Assembly: GCA_029962745.1 (NCBI GenBank)
Contig: CM057153.1
Span: 14,766,435-14,830,434 of the forward strand
Direction of reading: 5' to 3'
Length of the DNA: 64,000 nt
Origin: Echinometra lucunter
Taxonomy: Eukaryota; Echinodermata; Echinoidea; Camarodonta; Echinometridae
Part shown: positions 43,251-53,645 of the stretch, piece after piece
How positions within the stretch are numbered: the first letter of the stretch is position 1
Layout: the number at the start of each line of letters is the position of its first letter
Notes under the pieces: model-generated
The model's database searches: none
The model's input: only the letters and a program-made list of their open reading frames with translations
Told to the model about the DNA's origin: nothing
Made by a program: the position numbers and the translations under genes

Positions 43251-46200
43251 CACTGTTGTTTGGTTCCTTTAAGCCTCACTCACTTTTATAAGGCAGTTAT
43301 ATCAATTTTCTTTGAATGTTTATTCAATAATAATATTCACAGGGTGTTCTTAAATCATAGTTAATGACAGTTGATATTTCTATTACGCTTTGATTTTGTG
43401 TGGTACATGTAATGTCTTGACTAAAGAGATAGAAATTATATAGAGAGATTTATTTCATTATGTATTTGATGTGCATAAAGTTCTTGCCATATTTTAGAAG
43501 TACCAAGGTGCTTAACTGATATGAAATGTTAGTATTGAAAAGAACAAGGTAATAGTTTACTTTTGCTATTTAAGATTAAAGAAGAGTGTATTTATATTAA
43601 TTTATTCAGTATTAAGCTTGTTCGTATGATGGTTTTGTTTATTGTGTTTCATTGTGTTGAATAATATCTTTATGCTGTTTTTCAGAAAAATGTGACATCA
43701 GGAGCACATCATGTCATCATTGATATGATTGATTGATTGGAATTGTATTTGGTGCAAGTCAATATTCCATTTCTCTTTTGTCTCTAAACTGCATGTCTCT
43801 GTTTAAATGATACATTCTTAGTATCAGTGGTATATCAAAGCAAAACTTTTGTGCAAGCAGAAGGAAAAATCAAGTGGTCCCTAATTTTGATCCTTTGCTA
43901 ATTTAAAAACAAAATTTTAAAAAGATTGTCAGCAAATGGAGATTTGTGGAAGGCTCAGAGCATATTTAAGTTTCTTTTGATGCCCTGCCTTGAGAATTGT
44001 CTAGCGATATCAAGATTGATGATGTTTAGAAATAACAAATGCAGGGAGTAATATTTGAATGACTTTTTTTTTCCATAGAAAAAAGTTTTATGAAATTGTT
44101 TTAATACAGAAATCTTTTCCAATGTGGAAATTTTGAATAATTTTTCCATTTTTTTTTTGTCATCTGTTCATCATGTATTCCGCTCATTTTATTCTTGACA
44201 CTTCATGTTTGCTGAGATGTATTCTTCTTGTCATAACTTGAAGTCTGCCAAACCATGCATCATCCATCCAAACTTATGGGCTGATTTTGATGTATTTTTG
44301 TGTCGTTATTTTATGGGAGGCTGAAATTTTAAACAAGAATATTTTACCCTTATCTTGCACCTTTTAATCGTTTGATATTTTCTAGTACTTTTGTGATAGC
44401 CATATATGCATGGATCCCTGAGTGTTTGAAAATTACTGGAAGATTCTTATTGGAAATTATGAAATAGTTCGGGGACTTTACAACACACTGATTGGTCGAT
44501 TGATTGATGGGTTGATTGATTTTATTTTCACATACATCATCATACATTTACAGACTTTTAACATTTATGGTCACATGGTATAGTTATGAAAAAGGGGGTC
44601 ATCATAAGCTGAGCTTGAGCTGATGTCTTTCATCAGACATAAAATGATCACACAATATACATGCAAACAGTGGATGGTGGAATTCAGATAAGTTACACCA
44701 ACTGAAATAAATCTGGCCATAGACCATGTGTTATGTTCAGTCGTCACTTTGCTCAGAATAGTATGGCTAGTATGCTGTACAGTATGCTGTACATGTTGAC
44801 TATCCTTTTTTTTTAAAAGTTCATTCCTTGATTCATAAATATATATTCATTCCTTGCTTCATAAATATGTAATGATAGTACTATGTTGTAAGAAAAGAAA
44901 AATGCTGAAATATTTGGGTGAGAAGTGTATATTTTTTATATTGAATGACTATGTGACATAACACAGTTCCAACACTTTTACAGTCCTAGCCGACACCACC
45001 TTAATCTATCTGCTACAACAAATTGTATAATCATCCAGTACTGGTATCCTTCAATATTATGTGTGAAAACTTGATTATTTTTTACAAGAGCATATGAAGT
45101 AATTACTTTCTATCGAAATCATGGAATGCATTGCCAAGATAAGTACATGTTCTGTATTGATTGATTTCGTCCTTGCAAAATATTCAGAACTTGGTTGTGT
45201 TTTAGATACAGTGTAGCATCACACTCTCGTGATGAAATAATGGTATTAGCATGGCTATTATACCGTACATATCACATACCAAATTTGCCAGTGCAGTATT
45301 ACTCTTAATTAGCTTTTAGAAAGTGCATTATATTCTGTATGAAACTGGTGAAGAGTCTGGGGTTGAAGACTACATGATATTTAGTGTTGTATGGATTGTA
45401 TGATTTTATACAATTCATTTCCTAATTTTTGGTTTCCCATGAGAGCAGATAGTAACCATCAAAACACCTTAACATCTAGGCTTCCCTCTCTCTCTCTCTC
45501 TTATACATGTACGAATCACTGACTTTGATTTCCCGATCTCCTTTTCCTTTCCCTGTTTGCATGCTGTCCCCTCTACACACTATGCGATCCGTTAGCAATC
45601 CGATTTGGGAAATATCTTTTATCAAACATCAAATATCAAATAGCATTTGATATGAACGTTCAAATTTGTAAAATCTTAATGATCACAGTTCTGCGTGGTC
45701 ATTTAAATTATACTGGAATTTAAATTCCCAGCTGTTGCAAGCCTCTTTGTAGGAGTAAAGCTCAGACAATGCTGAATTGATGTGACATGGCATCAGTCCC
45801 ATGATTGTCTATGATTTAGCCTTTACTCTGACTCTTGTGCAATCATTTCTACCAGAGGTGGAGCCAGGCTATTTGATGGGGGGGGGCAAGATGACCCATA
45901 GGAGAATTTATGTGACGTTTTGAATGAACAAATAGGGGTATTATATAGTTGCAAGCCCCAGGCCTCTCTTTTCCCACCCTCTTCTTTCTTCTTCCTCTTT
46001 TTCCTTCTTTATCTTCTCTTTTTTTTTCTTTTTTTAATCACTTGAAAAATCATGGGGGGGGGGGGTATTCGCCCCCTGCCCCCCCCCCCCAACTGTAGCA
46101 CAGCCCCTGATTTCTACAAGTTTTGCCTGTAAGAAGTTTAATCCTTTCTGCTCTCAATGATCTCACCACCACATCCTCCATTATTCATTTCAACTTGATT

Positions 46201-46512
46201 AATGTACTTCTCTTGTTCAATTGTATATTGTGCTGTTATGTTTTCAGTGAAATTGTCAGTAAACCTATTTATTCATCAGGACTTATTGCTCTGTTTGAAT
46301 CATCTTTTTTCTTCTTTTTTTCTTTTGGTCAAGTTCAGCAGTTGATCATAAAGAAGAGGATGTATGACAGAGAGAGAGAGAGAGAGAAAGAAAGAAAGGA
46401 AAGAACAGAAAGACAGAGGAAGAGAGAGTGCAAGAGAGAAATGGAGAGAAGTATAGATCCTGACAAGGAGAAATGGAGAGGCCGGTGGAGAGGATGAAAT
46501 GGGAGATGTATG

Positions 46513-47249
46513 TGTAGTATTTTCCTCATTTCATCCTTCTTCATTTCTCATTTCTAGTTACTGCATCTCAAAAGTAATTAGAGAGAAATACTTCCTTTTG
46601 TACATTTTAATGAGAAAGGAAATTACTTTCCTTTGTGCATCTCTCTTCGAAAGTTTAAGCTGTCCTAAACTTGCCACCATTTCACTGCTAATGGAAGTTT
46701 ATTTGTGAATAGGCTTACTTTCTAGTGATTCCTGGCTAAGCGACCACACAGGATCACAGGTCATTCACTCTTCCATTGTCACTTTCAATACCTTTCTTTG
46801 TTCACCCTACTTCACCATTTCAAGAAAAGTATCATCTTCATTCTCCCTCGACACACTTCTCAAAGTTTTCTCTTCGAGTCAACACGTAATTTGAGATTGT
46901 CATCTCTACAGTTCTGAATTTGTTCTTCATTTCAACTGTAACAAATTCTTACCAATTCTATTTCATCTCCTGCATTTCACTTGGGAATTCGAACAGAAAA
47001 GCAGTTCAACTTATTTCTCTACCATTCTATCAGAGAAATCCAAAATCTCGCTTGTGCTAGCCAAGTAGTTTTTGTGATAATATCTGCGGTGATTATTCTG
47101 TATTTTGGAAACCGGATTTGTGCAATATTTGGAAGCATTTTGTTTTGGAGGATCTCTGCAAGGGTAAACACATGCACGCATAAAGTCGGTAAGTGGAATT
47201 GGTTCTCATTTCTTTTCACTTCAATCATATCTGCAACCATCCCGCTTCA
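46513..47249 (+). repeat. 5' LTR (737 bp)
   Basis: TGTAGTATTTTCCTCATTTC ... CCATCCCGCTTCA. Directly followed by one base and the primer binding site. Small ORFs inside are not genes. Confidence 0.95.
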
Positions 47250-47250
47250 C

Positions 47251-47268
47251 TGGTGACCCCGACGTGAT
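47251..47268 (+). promoter_or_regulatory. Primer binding site, tRNA-Trp type
   Basis: TGGTGACCCCGACGTGAT is exactly complementary to the conserved 3' end of animal tRNA-Trp including CCA. It primes minus-strand DNA synthesis. Confidence 0.9.
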
Positions 47269-47367
47269 CTAAACCCGACCAGCGTGTTGAGTAGCACATC
47301 CTCTTTCAAATTAGCTTTCAAATATTCTCACCCTATTCTTCAATTTCTAATCACCACAGCAGTCATC

Positions 47368-48762
47368 ATGTCAACTGACGACAAGACCACTTCTTCTCCT
47401 GAAACTACTTCTAGCTCTCCCTCTGTCTCTAACGTTCATCTCAAGCTTCCTCCCTTCTGGCCAAATGACCCTACCATTTGGTTTGCACAAATTGAAGCCC
47501 AATTCGCCACCAGGGGGATAACGGTCCAAGCAACAAAATATTCATATGTAATTGCCTCACTACAGCCTGAATATGCCCAAGAAATTCGAGACATTCTTAT
47601 CTCTCCACCCAAAGAAAATCCATATGATATACTGAAGGCGGAACTCATTCAGCGAACATCGGCATCAGAACAAAAACGCCTCCATCAATTGCTTACTTCG
47701 GAGGAACTGGGAGACCGCAAACCCTCTCAGTTGCTCCGAAAAATGAAGCAATTGTTGGGGACTAACAAACTAGAGGGGAACATTCTTAAGCAACTTTTTC
47801 TACAACGACTGCCAACGAGCGTTCAACCAATATTAGCCTTAACAAGGGACTCAATGGAGGTCGAGAAACTAGCTGATCTAGCAGACAAAATCATTGAAAC
47901 TAACTCTCCTCCTAGCTATCATCCCATCTCAAATCTGTCTTCTTCTCCTTCTCGCCCTTCTTCGTCCGCTGAGATACAAGAAATCAAAGCGCAAATCTCA
48001 CAACTTTCCTTGCAAATCCAGGCCATGTCTTCACAACCAAATAGAGGCCGAGGTCGCAGCCGTGAACGAGGCTCTCGTCAAAAAGGAGACAAAAAGGCTA
48101 GCAGTCCCAGCCCACAGCGCCATGCTGGAGGGGACTGCTACTACCACTGGCGCTTTGATTCCAAAGCCAACAAATGCGTACCTCCCTATAAATTCAATAA
48201 GCATCATTCTAGTAATCAGGAAACTAGCAAATCAAAAATAGCAGCTACAAATCATACTGCCTCGGCTAGTAACAGTCGTCTATTCTACATCACTGATAGG
48301 AAAACCGGCACCAAATTTCTTGTAGACACTGGAGCTGAAGTTAGCGTTCTTCCTCCATCAAAGTACGAGAAACAGCATCCTTCCTCGAAATTTCATCTTC
48401 AAGCAGTTAATCGCTCAAGTATTTCTACTTACGGAGAGCGAAGCCTGACTCTCGACGTCGGCTTGCGTCGAGCTTGCAGATGGATTTTCATCATTGCCGA
48501 CATCCCAACTCCTATCATCGGGGCAGACTTCCTACATCACTTTGGCTTACTGGTAGATGTTCGAAATCTTCGACTCGTCGACTCTAACACCAATCTTTCT
48601 GTAAAAGGTATCCTCTCTTCTTCTCCTTCTATCAGCCCTATGTTTCTCAAACCAGATAACCAAGCTGCCTATACAAATCCCTACTTGACAACTTTCCTGA
48701 AATTACACGCCCTGTGTATAAGGAGACCAAAATCAAGCACTCCGTCACCCATCACATCGTGA
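47368..48762 (+). CDS. gag: Retrotransposon Gag with C-terminal aspartic protease
   Basis: 464 residues from ATG 47368 (in-frame codons upstream lack an ATG). The N-terminal part ([38 protein letters not shown]) is the capsid-like domain typical of CsRn1-type Gag. A Cys/His motif follows, C-x2-H-x9-C-x3-Y at [18 protein letters not shown]: the clade usually has C-x2-H-x9-C-x3-C, so the last ligand is Tyr here. The protease active site is [13 protein letters not shown] and its flap/closing motif [12 protein letters not shown]. The ORF overlaps Pol by about 100 bp, with Pol in the -1 frame; either programmed frameshifting or a single-base change separates them. Confidence 0.9.
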   Translation: MSTDDKTTSSPETTSSSPSVSNVHLKLPPFWPNDPTIWFAQIEAQFATRGITVQATKYSYVIASLQPEYAQEIRDILISPPKENPYDILKAELIQRTSASEQKRLHQLLTSEELGDRKPSQLLRKMKQLLGTNKLEGNILKQLFLQRLPTSVQPILALTRDSMEVEKLADLADKIIETNSPPSYHPISNLSSSPSRPSSSAEIQEIKAQISQLSLQIQAMSSQPNRGRGRSRERGSRQKGDKKASSPSPQRHAGGDCYYHWRFDSKANKCVPPYKFNKHHSSNQETSKSKIAATNHTASASNSRLFYITDRKTGTKFLVDTGAEVSVLPPSKYEKQHPSSKFHLQAVNRSSISTYGERSLTLDVGLRRACRWIFIIADIPTPIIGADFLHHFGLLVDVRNLRLVDSNTNLSVKGILSSSPSISPMFLKPDNQAAYTNPYLTTFLKLHALCIRRPKSSTPSPITS

Positions 48763-51194
48763 CAAAAGGCCCTCCCGTTTCAGCCCGTCCTCGTCGCCTA
48801 GCAACCGACAGGTACAACATCGCCAAGGCTGAATTCGACCACATGCTGGAACTAGGCATCATTCAACCGTCTAGCAGCAACTGGGCATCCCCACTTCACA
48901 TGGTGCCCAAGAAAACCCCCGGAGACTGGAGACCGTGTGGAGACTATCGTGCACTAAATAGGAATACAGTGCCCGATAAATATCCCATTCCCCATCTCCA
49001 AGACTTCACCTCTGCTCTAGCTGGCAAGCGAGTTTTCTCAAAACTCGATCTCGTCCGAGCTTATCACCAAATTCCCGTCGACCCATCCGACGTACACAAA
49101 ACTGCCATCACCACACCCTTTGGGTTATTTGAGTTTGTGCGCATGCCGTTTGGGCTACGCAATGCCGCACAAACTTTTCAAAGATTCATCGATGAGGTAA
49201 CCCGTGGTCTTCCTTTTGTGTACGCCTACATCGACGACCTCCTCATTGCAAGCGAGACGCCAGAGGAGCATGCTAAACACCTACAACTTCTCTTCACAAG
49301 GCTTTCAAAATATGGCGTCGTCGTCAACCCAGCCAAGTGTGAATTTGGTGCATCCTCCCTCACTTTTCTCGGACACATCGTTGATGAGAACGGCATCCGC
49401 CCTCTTCCCGAGAAAGTCAAAGTCATCAACGATTTCCCAGTCCCTGATTCTCTTCGCAAACTCCGTGAGTTTCTCGGACTTATCAATTTCTACCGGCGAT
49501 TCATTCCAAACTGCGCCGCTACAACTCAACCACTAACCGATCTGCTGGCATGCAAACAGAAGAATAAGGCAATCCAACTCGACAACACGGCTCTCCATGC
49601 ATTCAACACTATCAAGACGGCATTAGCTGACGCAACTCTCTTGTCACATCCCAAACCAGATGTCCCTCTCTGCATTATGGTTGACGCATCGGATGTTGCC
49701 GTCGGAGGTGTGTTGCAGCAACAAGTTGACGATGACTGGCAACCCGTCGCCTTCTTCTCCAAACGCCTGCAGCCAGCAGAGACAAGGTATAGCACTTTTG
49801 GACGTGAACTTCTCTCTGTCTATCTCACTATTCGTCACTTCAGACATGCACTAGAAGGACGACAATTCTGTGTCTACACAGACCACAAACCACTTATTCA
49901 TGCCTACAACTCTAGACCCGACAGGTACTCACCACGTGAAGTCAGGCATCTAGACTACATATCTCAATTCACAACTGATATTAGGCATGTTAGCGGAAAA
50001 CACAATGTAGTGGCAGACACACTCTCCCGCATGGAAGTCAATTCTCTGACATCATCTTCCACCATCGACTTCAATGCCATCGCTGCTGCTCAGGAGGATG
50101 ACGAGGAACTCAAGCAACTCATTTCAACCTCACTCAAACTCCACCCTCTACCACTCCCTACTTCTGACTCAACTATTCTTTGTGACACCTCTACTTCAAA
50201 TCCTCGCCCTTACATCCCAGCCAAATTTCGTCGCACTGTGTTTGATGCCCTTCACAATCTCTCTCACCCCGGCATCAACGCCACTCAAAAACTCATCACC
50301 GACAGATTTGTATGGCCCGGAATCAACAAAGACGTCAGAGGTTGGACCAAAACTTGCCTGAAATGTCAACGTTGCAAAGTACATCGTCATACCAAGACAC
50401 CGTTAGGCACTTTTTCAACACCAGACGCAAGATTCGACCACGTCCACATCGATCTCGTGGGACCCCTCCCTCCTTCAAATGGCAATACATATCTTCTCAC
50501 ATGTGTTGACCGTTTCACTCGATGGCCAGCGGCAATCCCTATCCCCGATATCTCAGCCGAGACTGTTGCCCCATGGGTATCTCGATTCGGTGCTCCTTCA
50601 ACTATCACCACTGACAGAGGACGGCAATTTGAATCTTCTCTTTTTCAAGCTCTAACTCATCTTCTTGGCAGCTCTAGAATTCGAACTACTTCCTATCACC
50701 CTGCATCGAATGGGCTGGTTGAGCGTTTTCATCGACAGCTCAAAGCATCTCTCAAAACTTCTTCTACCCCTAGATGGACTGAGTCTCTTCCTCTCGTCAT
50801 GCTTGGAATCCGAACTGCAGTCAAATCTGATTTAGGCTGTTGCGCAGCTGAACTGGTATATGGAACAACAATAAGACTGCCAGGTCAGTTCGTAGCACCT
50901 AGTCAGAATGATTGTGATTTGGACCCCAGCAACTACATTCATCGACTGAGAAAACAAATGCAGGACCTCAGACCCCAACCCACTCGCCCTCAACAACGCA
51001 AACCACAGGTCCACTCCGATCTCACATCATGCACCCATGTATTTGTGCGTCATGATGCGGTAAAGAAACCTCTTCAACCGCCTTACGATGGCCCTTTTCT
51101 GATCATCAAACGAGCTGACAAATTTTTCACCCTTCAACTCAATGGAAAAACAAGACAATGTCAGTCTCGATCGCTTGAAACCAGCATATCTTGA
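48663..51194 (+). CDS. pol: Retrotransposon Pol: RT, RNase H, integrase
   Basis: Frame open from about 48663 (no ATG needed if expressed by frameshift). Order: RT with [35 protein letters not shown] and catalytic YIDD at 49227-49238; RNase H with [29 protein letters not shown] and YTDHKPL; integrase zinc finger H-x-H...C-x2-C ([18 protein letters not shown]) and DDE core ([32 protein letters not shown]), all catalytic acids present. The GPF-type C-terminal domain ([15 protein letters not shown]) is followed by a frame change near 51150 that ends the protein at 51194. Downstream, remnants of the usual tail continue first in another frame and then again in the Pol frame (about 51327-51407), indicating two compensating indels. 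Confidence 0.93.
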   Translation, partial: SCLYKSLLDNFPEITRPVYKETKIKHSVTHHIVTKGPPVSARPRRLATDRYNIAKAEFDHMLELGIIQPSSSNWASPLHMVPKKTPGDWRPCGDYRALNRNTVPDKYPIPHLQDFTSALAGKRVFSKLDLVRAYHQIPVDPSDVHKTAITTPFGLFEFVRMPFGLRNAAQTFQRFIDEVTRGLPFVYAYIDDLLIASETPEEHAKHLQLLFTRLSKYGVVVNPAKCEFGASSLTFLGHIVDENGIRPLPEKVKVINDFPVPDSLRKLREFLGLINFYRRFIPNCAATTQPLTDLLACKQKNKAIQLDNTALHAFNTIKTALADATLLSHPKPDVPLCIMVDASDVAVGGVLQQQVDDDWQPVAFFSKRLQPAETRYSTFGRELLSVYLTIRHFRHALEGRQFCVYTDHKPLIHAYNSRPDRYSPREVRHLDYISQFTTDIRHVSGKHNVVADTLSRMEVNSLTSSSTIDFNAIAAAQEDDEELKQLISTSLKLHPLPLPTSDSTILCDTSTSNPRPYIPAKFRRTVFDALHNLSHPGINATQKLITDRFVWPGINKDVRGWTKTCLKCQRCKVHRHTKTPLGTFSTPDARFDHVHIDLVGPLPPSNGNTYLLTCVDRFTRWPAAIPIPDISAETVAPWVSRFGAPSTITTDRGRQFESSLFQALTHLLGSSRIRTTSYHPASNGLVERFHRQLKASLKTSSTPRWTESLPLVMLGIRTAVKSDLGCCAAELVYGTTIRLPGQFVAPSQNDCDLDPSNYIHRLRKQMQDLRPQPTRPQQRKPQVHSDLTSCTHVFVRHDAVKKPLQPPYDGPFLIIKRADKFFTLQLNGKTRQCQSRSLETSIS

Positions 51195-51470
51195 CTCGCC
51201 CATTCCTTCTACGACTAGAACAGGTCTACCACTCTCAAAGGACCCTGAACCTTCACAGGAGTCTACTAAACCAACCTCTCAGCCTACATCTCATTCTCCT
51301 ATACCACTCCTCCTTCTTCACCTGCCCAGCCTGATGTCAGACGAACTCGTTCCGGCAGAAAGGTACACTTTCCGAAACGATATGTTCAAGTTTCTCATTT
51401 CACATAGGATTCTGATTTTCATTCGGGCTACTTTCTCTATTATCGACCGTTTCATTTCATTCAACGTTCT

Positions 51471-51480
51471 AGGAGGGGGC
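51471..51480 (+). promoter_or_regulatory. Polypurine tract
   Basis: AGGAGGGGGC three bases before the 3' LTR; site of plus-strand priming. Confidence 0.75.
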
Positions 51481-51483
51481 TGA

Positions 51484-52233
51484 TGTAGTATTTTCCTCAT
51501 TTCATCCTTCTTCATTTCTCATTTCTAGTTACTGCATCTCAAAAGTAATTAGAGAGAAATACTTCCTTTTGTACATTTTAATGAGAAAGGAAATTACTTT
51601 CCTTTGTGCATCTCTCTTCGAAAGTTTAAGCTGTCCTAAACTTGCCACCATTTCACTGCTAATGGAAGTTTATTTGTGAATAGGCTTACTTTCTAGTGAT
51701 TCCTGGCTAAGCGACCACACAGGATCACAGGTCATTCACTCTTCCATTGTCACTTTCAATACCTTTCTTTGTTCACCCTACTTCACCATTTCAAGAAAAG
51801 TATCATCTTCATTCTCCCTCGACACACTTCTCAAAGTTTTCTCTTCGAGTCAACACGTAATTTGAGATTGTCATCTCTACAGTTCTGAATTTGTTCTTCA
51901 TTTCAACTGTAACAAATTCTTACCAATTCTATTTCATCTCCTGCATTTCACTTGGGAATTCGAACAGAAAAGCAGTTCAACTTATTTCTCTACCATTCTA
52001 TCAGAGAAATCCAAAATCTCGCTTGTGCTAGCCAAGTAGTTTTTGTGATAATATCTGCGGTGATTATTCTGTATTTTGGAAACCGGATTTGTGCCCGGGA
52101 TTTGTGCAATATTTGGAAGCATTTTGTTTGGGAGGATCTCTGCAAGGGTAAACACATGCTCGCATAAAGTCGGTAAGTGGAATTGGTTCTCATTTCTTTT
52201 CACTTCAATCATATCTGCAACCATCCCGCTTCA
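51484..52233 (+). repeat. 3' LTR (750 bp)
   Basis: Same as the 5' LTR apart from a 13-bp tandem duplication at about 52094-52107 (GATTTGTGC repeated) and two substitutions near 52130 and 52160. Followed by TATG target duplication. Confidence 0.95.
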
Positions 52234-52406
52234 TATGCGAAGAGAGATGGAGAAAAGGTGAACTTATGGACAGGAAGGAATTAAGAGAGGAAGTTAGAGA
52301 AATGAAACTTTTGAATTCAATGGTGTCAAAATGAAGCCTGAATTCATACGTTTTTCTTTTCATAAACTTCATCATTTTTATCAGATATCGTCCTACATTG
52401 ATGGCC

Positions 52407-52897
52407 TTAAAGTGATTACACAATGGCAAACAAAATTTTGATATATGATCGAGAATAGAATTCTAAGAAGAATGACATTAAAAATATGATGATTTTCAAT
52501 CGAAATCAATGCATTTTGGCTAATTTTCTCATGAAAAGTTATGAGCTGACCAAAAAAAAAATGAGTATGAGGTATGACGTAAAAGTGGGTACCCAGCTTC
52601 GCGCATTGCAGTTTTGCTACGCGCTAGACTGTACAACATGTATTATACCTTGCGCGCATTTTGCTAGAAGTGCGCGACAAGGTACCCACTTTGACGTCAT
52701 TTTGACGTCAAAGTGGGTACCCAGTTGAAACTAGGTCACAGCTGAGGGGTCAAAAATATCCTGAAATCTTGCCACATTTGGGGGTTTCCTTGGCAACAGG
52801 ACTTTTAAAAAAAACTTTAGACAAATGATTTTCTGCTAATAAATTCATGCTCTTTTAAATGAACTAACATTGTTTCAGCATTGGGTACCACCTTTAA
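52407..52897. mobile_element. TTAA MITE, family D (copy 2), upstream of FAM8A1
   Basis: TTAAAGTGATTACACAATGG at the left and GCATTGGGTACCACCTTTAA at the right, TTAA intact on both sides. Collinear with 17568-18050. It ends about 255 bp before the FAM8A1 ATG and contains a CRE-bearing palindrome. Confidence 0.85.
52681..52721. promoter_or_regulatory. Perfect palindrome with two TGACGTCA (CRE) sites
   Basis: Two 19-base arms (GGTACCCACTTTGACGTCA and its reverse complement) separated by TTT. TGACGTCA is the full consensus site for CREB/ATF-type bZIP factors. It lies in the MITE about 430 bp upstream of the FAM8A1 start codon. Regulatory use is inference. Confidence 0.6.
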
Positions 52898-53152
52898 CGT
52901 AACACGCATGCCGCGCCCGGCGCCCATCTATAATTTTGCCCAGCTGAGAAAAAAATATTCGGATCGGTTATTCGAATCTGCATGCATTGAGTTCCTGCTG
53001 AAATCTCCATGATACATGTAGACTCTAGTACTAAACTCGACAGAAAATCACCACAGTATTCTTCGTTTTTCCATAATTTCACGGGCTATGAATGGGGTGT
53101 ACGTTGTGTTGAAATCGTCATCGATGATCTGATTTAGTATTTCTCCGACAAA

Positions 53153-53645
53153 ATGGCAGAGAAAAACGAGGTTGAAAGTAAAAAAGGAATTGGAGACGCT
53201 CGCCACAGAATTAACGTTACGCCTGCTCCAACTTCAACAAGTTCAGGAAATCCGTCATTTCAATGCAACCAGCCTCAAAATCAACTTGAAAATGAGTTTT
53301 CGGAACAATGTAGCTCTATGGCAGAGTACTACGAAAGGCTCAGGAGGTGGATTTTCATGTACAAATCTCACGTTTATATGCAACAACATATGATGTTCAT
53401 GATGCCATATGTGACTATGGCTTCGTATCTTCAGCAACAGCAGGCTACGGTAACTGGAACAACAGGCAGCCAGACCTCTGGCGAAGTGTTGAGTGGGCTA
53501 CCGGTAACCACTTCTGCAGCACAGCAACAACAATTTGGACTTGGTGCACAAAATCAACGGATACAAAATGAAATTCGGTTAGCCCATGGTGTCCAAAATC
53601 AACAAAATATGGCTCAGAATGCCAACAACATTCCCCAAATTGCAG
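53153..53645 (+). CDS. FAM8A1: FAM8A1 exon 1
   Basis: ATG in CAAAATGG context, first in frame. Codes a low-complexity Asn/Gln-rich N-terminal region around the conserved MAEYYERLRRWIFMYKSH. The donor is GTACAA after ATTGCAG; one base is left over. Confidence 0.92.

Larger units (their letters stand above)
40136..46508. other. No gene recognised between CD20-like gene and LTR element
   Basis: Contains the 3' UTR of the CD20-like gene at its left end (poly-A site not fixed), a minisatellite (40640-41240), a palindromic element (41989-42126), a hAT-type MITE (42862-43250), AG- and poly-G/C-rich patches (45870-46110, 46366-46500) and otherwise AT-rich single-copy-looking DNA. Confidence 0.5.
46513..52233 (+). 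mobile_element. Ty3/gypsy LTR retrotransposon, CsRn1-type
   Basis: 5721 bp with LTRs of 737 and 750 bp starting TGTAGTAT and ending CTTCA. A 4-bp target duplication TATG flanks it (46509-46512, 52234-52237). The primer binding site just after the 5' LTR fits the 3' end of tRNA-Trp, a hallmark of the CsRn1 clade. A purine-rich tract AGGAGGGGGC precedes the 3' LTR. The interior codes Gag-protease and Pol (RT, RNase H, integrase). It inserted recently: by eye the LTRs differ by two substitutions and one 13-bp tandem duplication. It lies about 0.9 kb upstream of FAM8A1, same orientation. Confidence 0.95.

Noticed and set aside
46123..46497. 124-codon ORF with Arg/Glu-rich end
   Set aside because: The C-terminal half is translated (GA)n repeat; no conserved motif in the rest.
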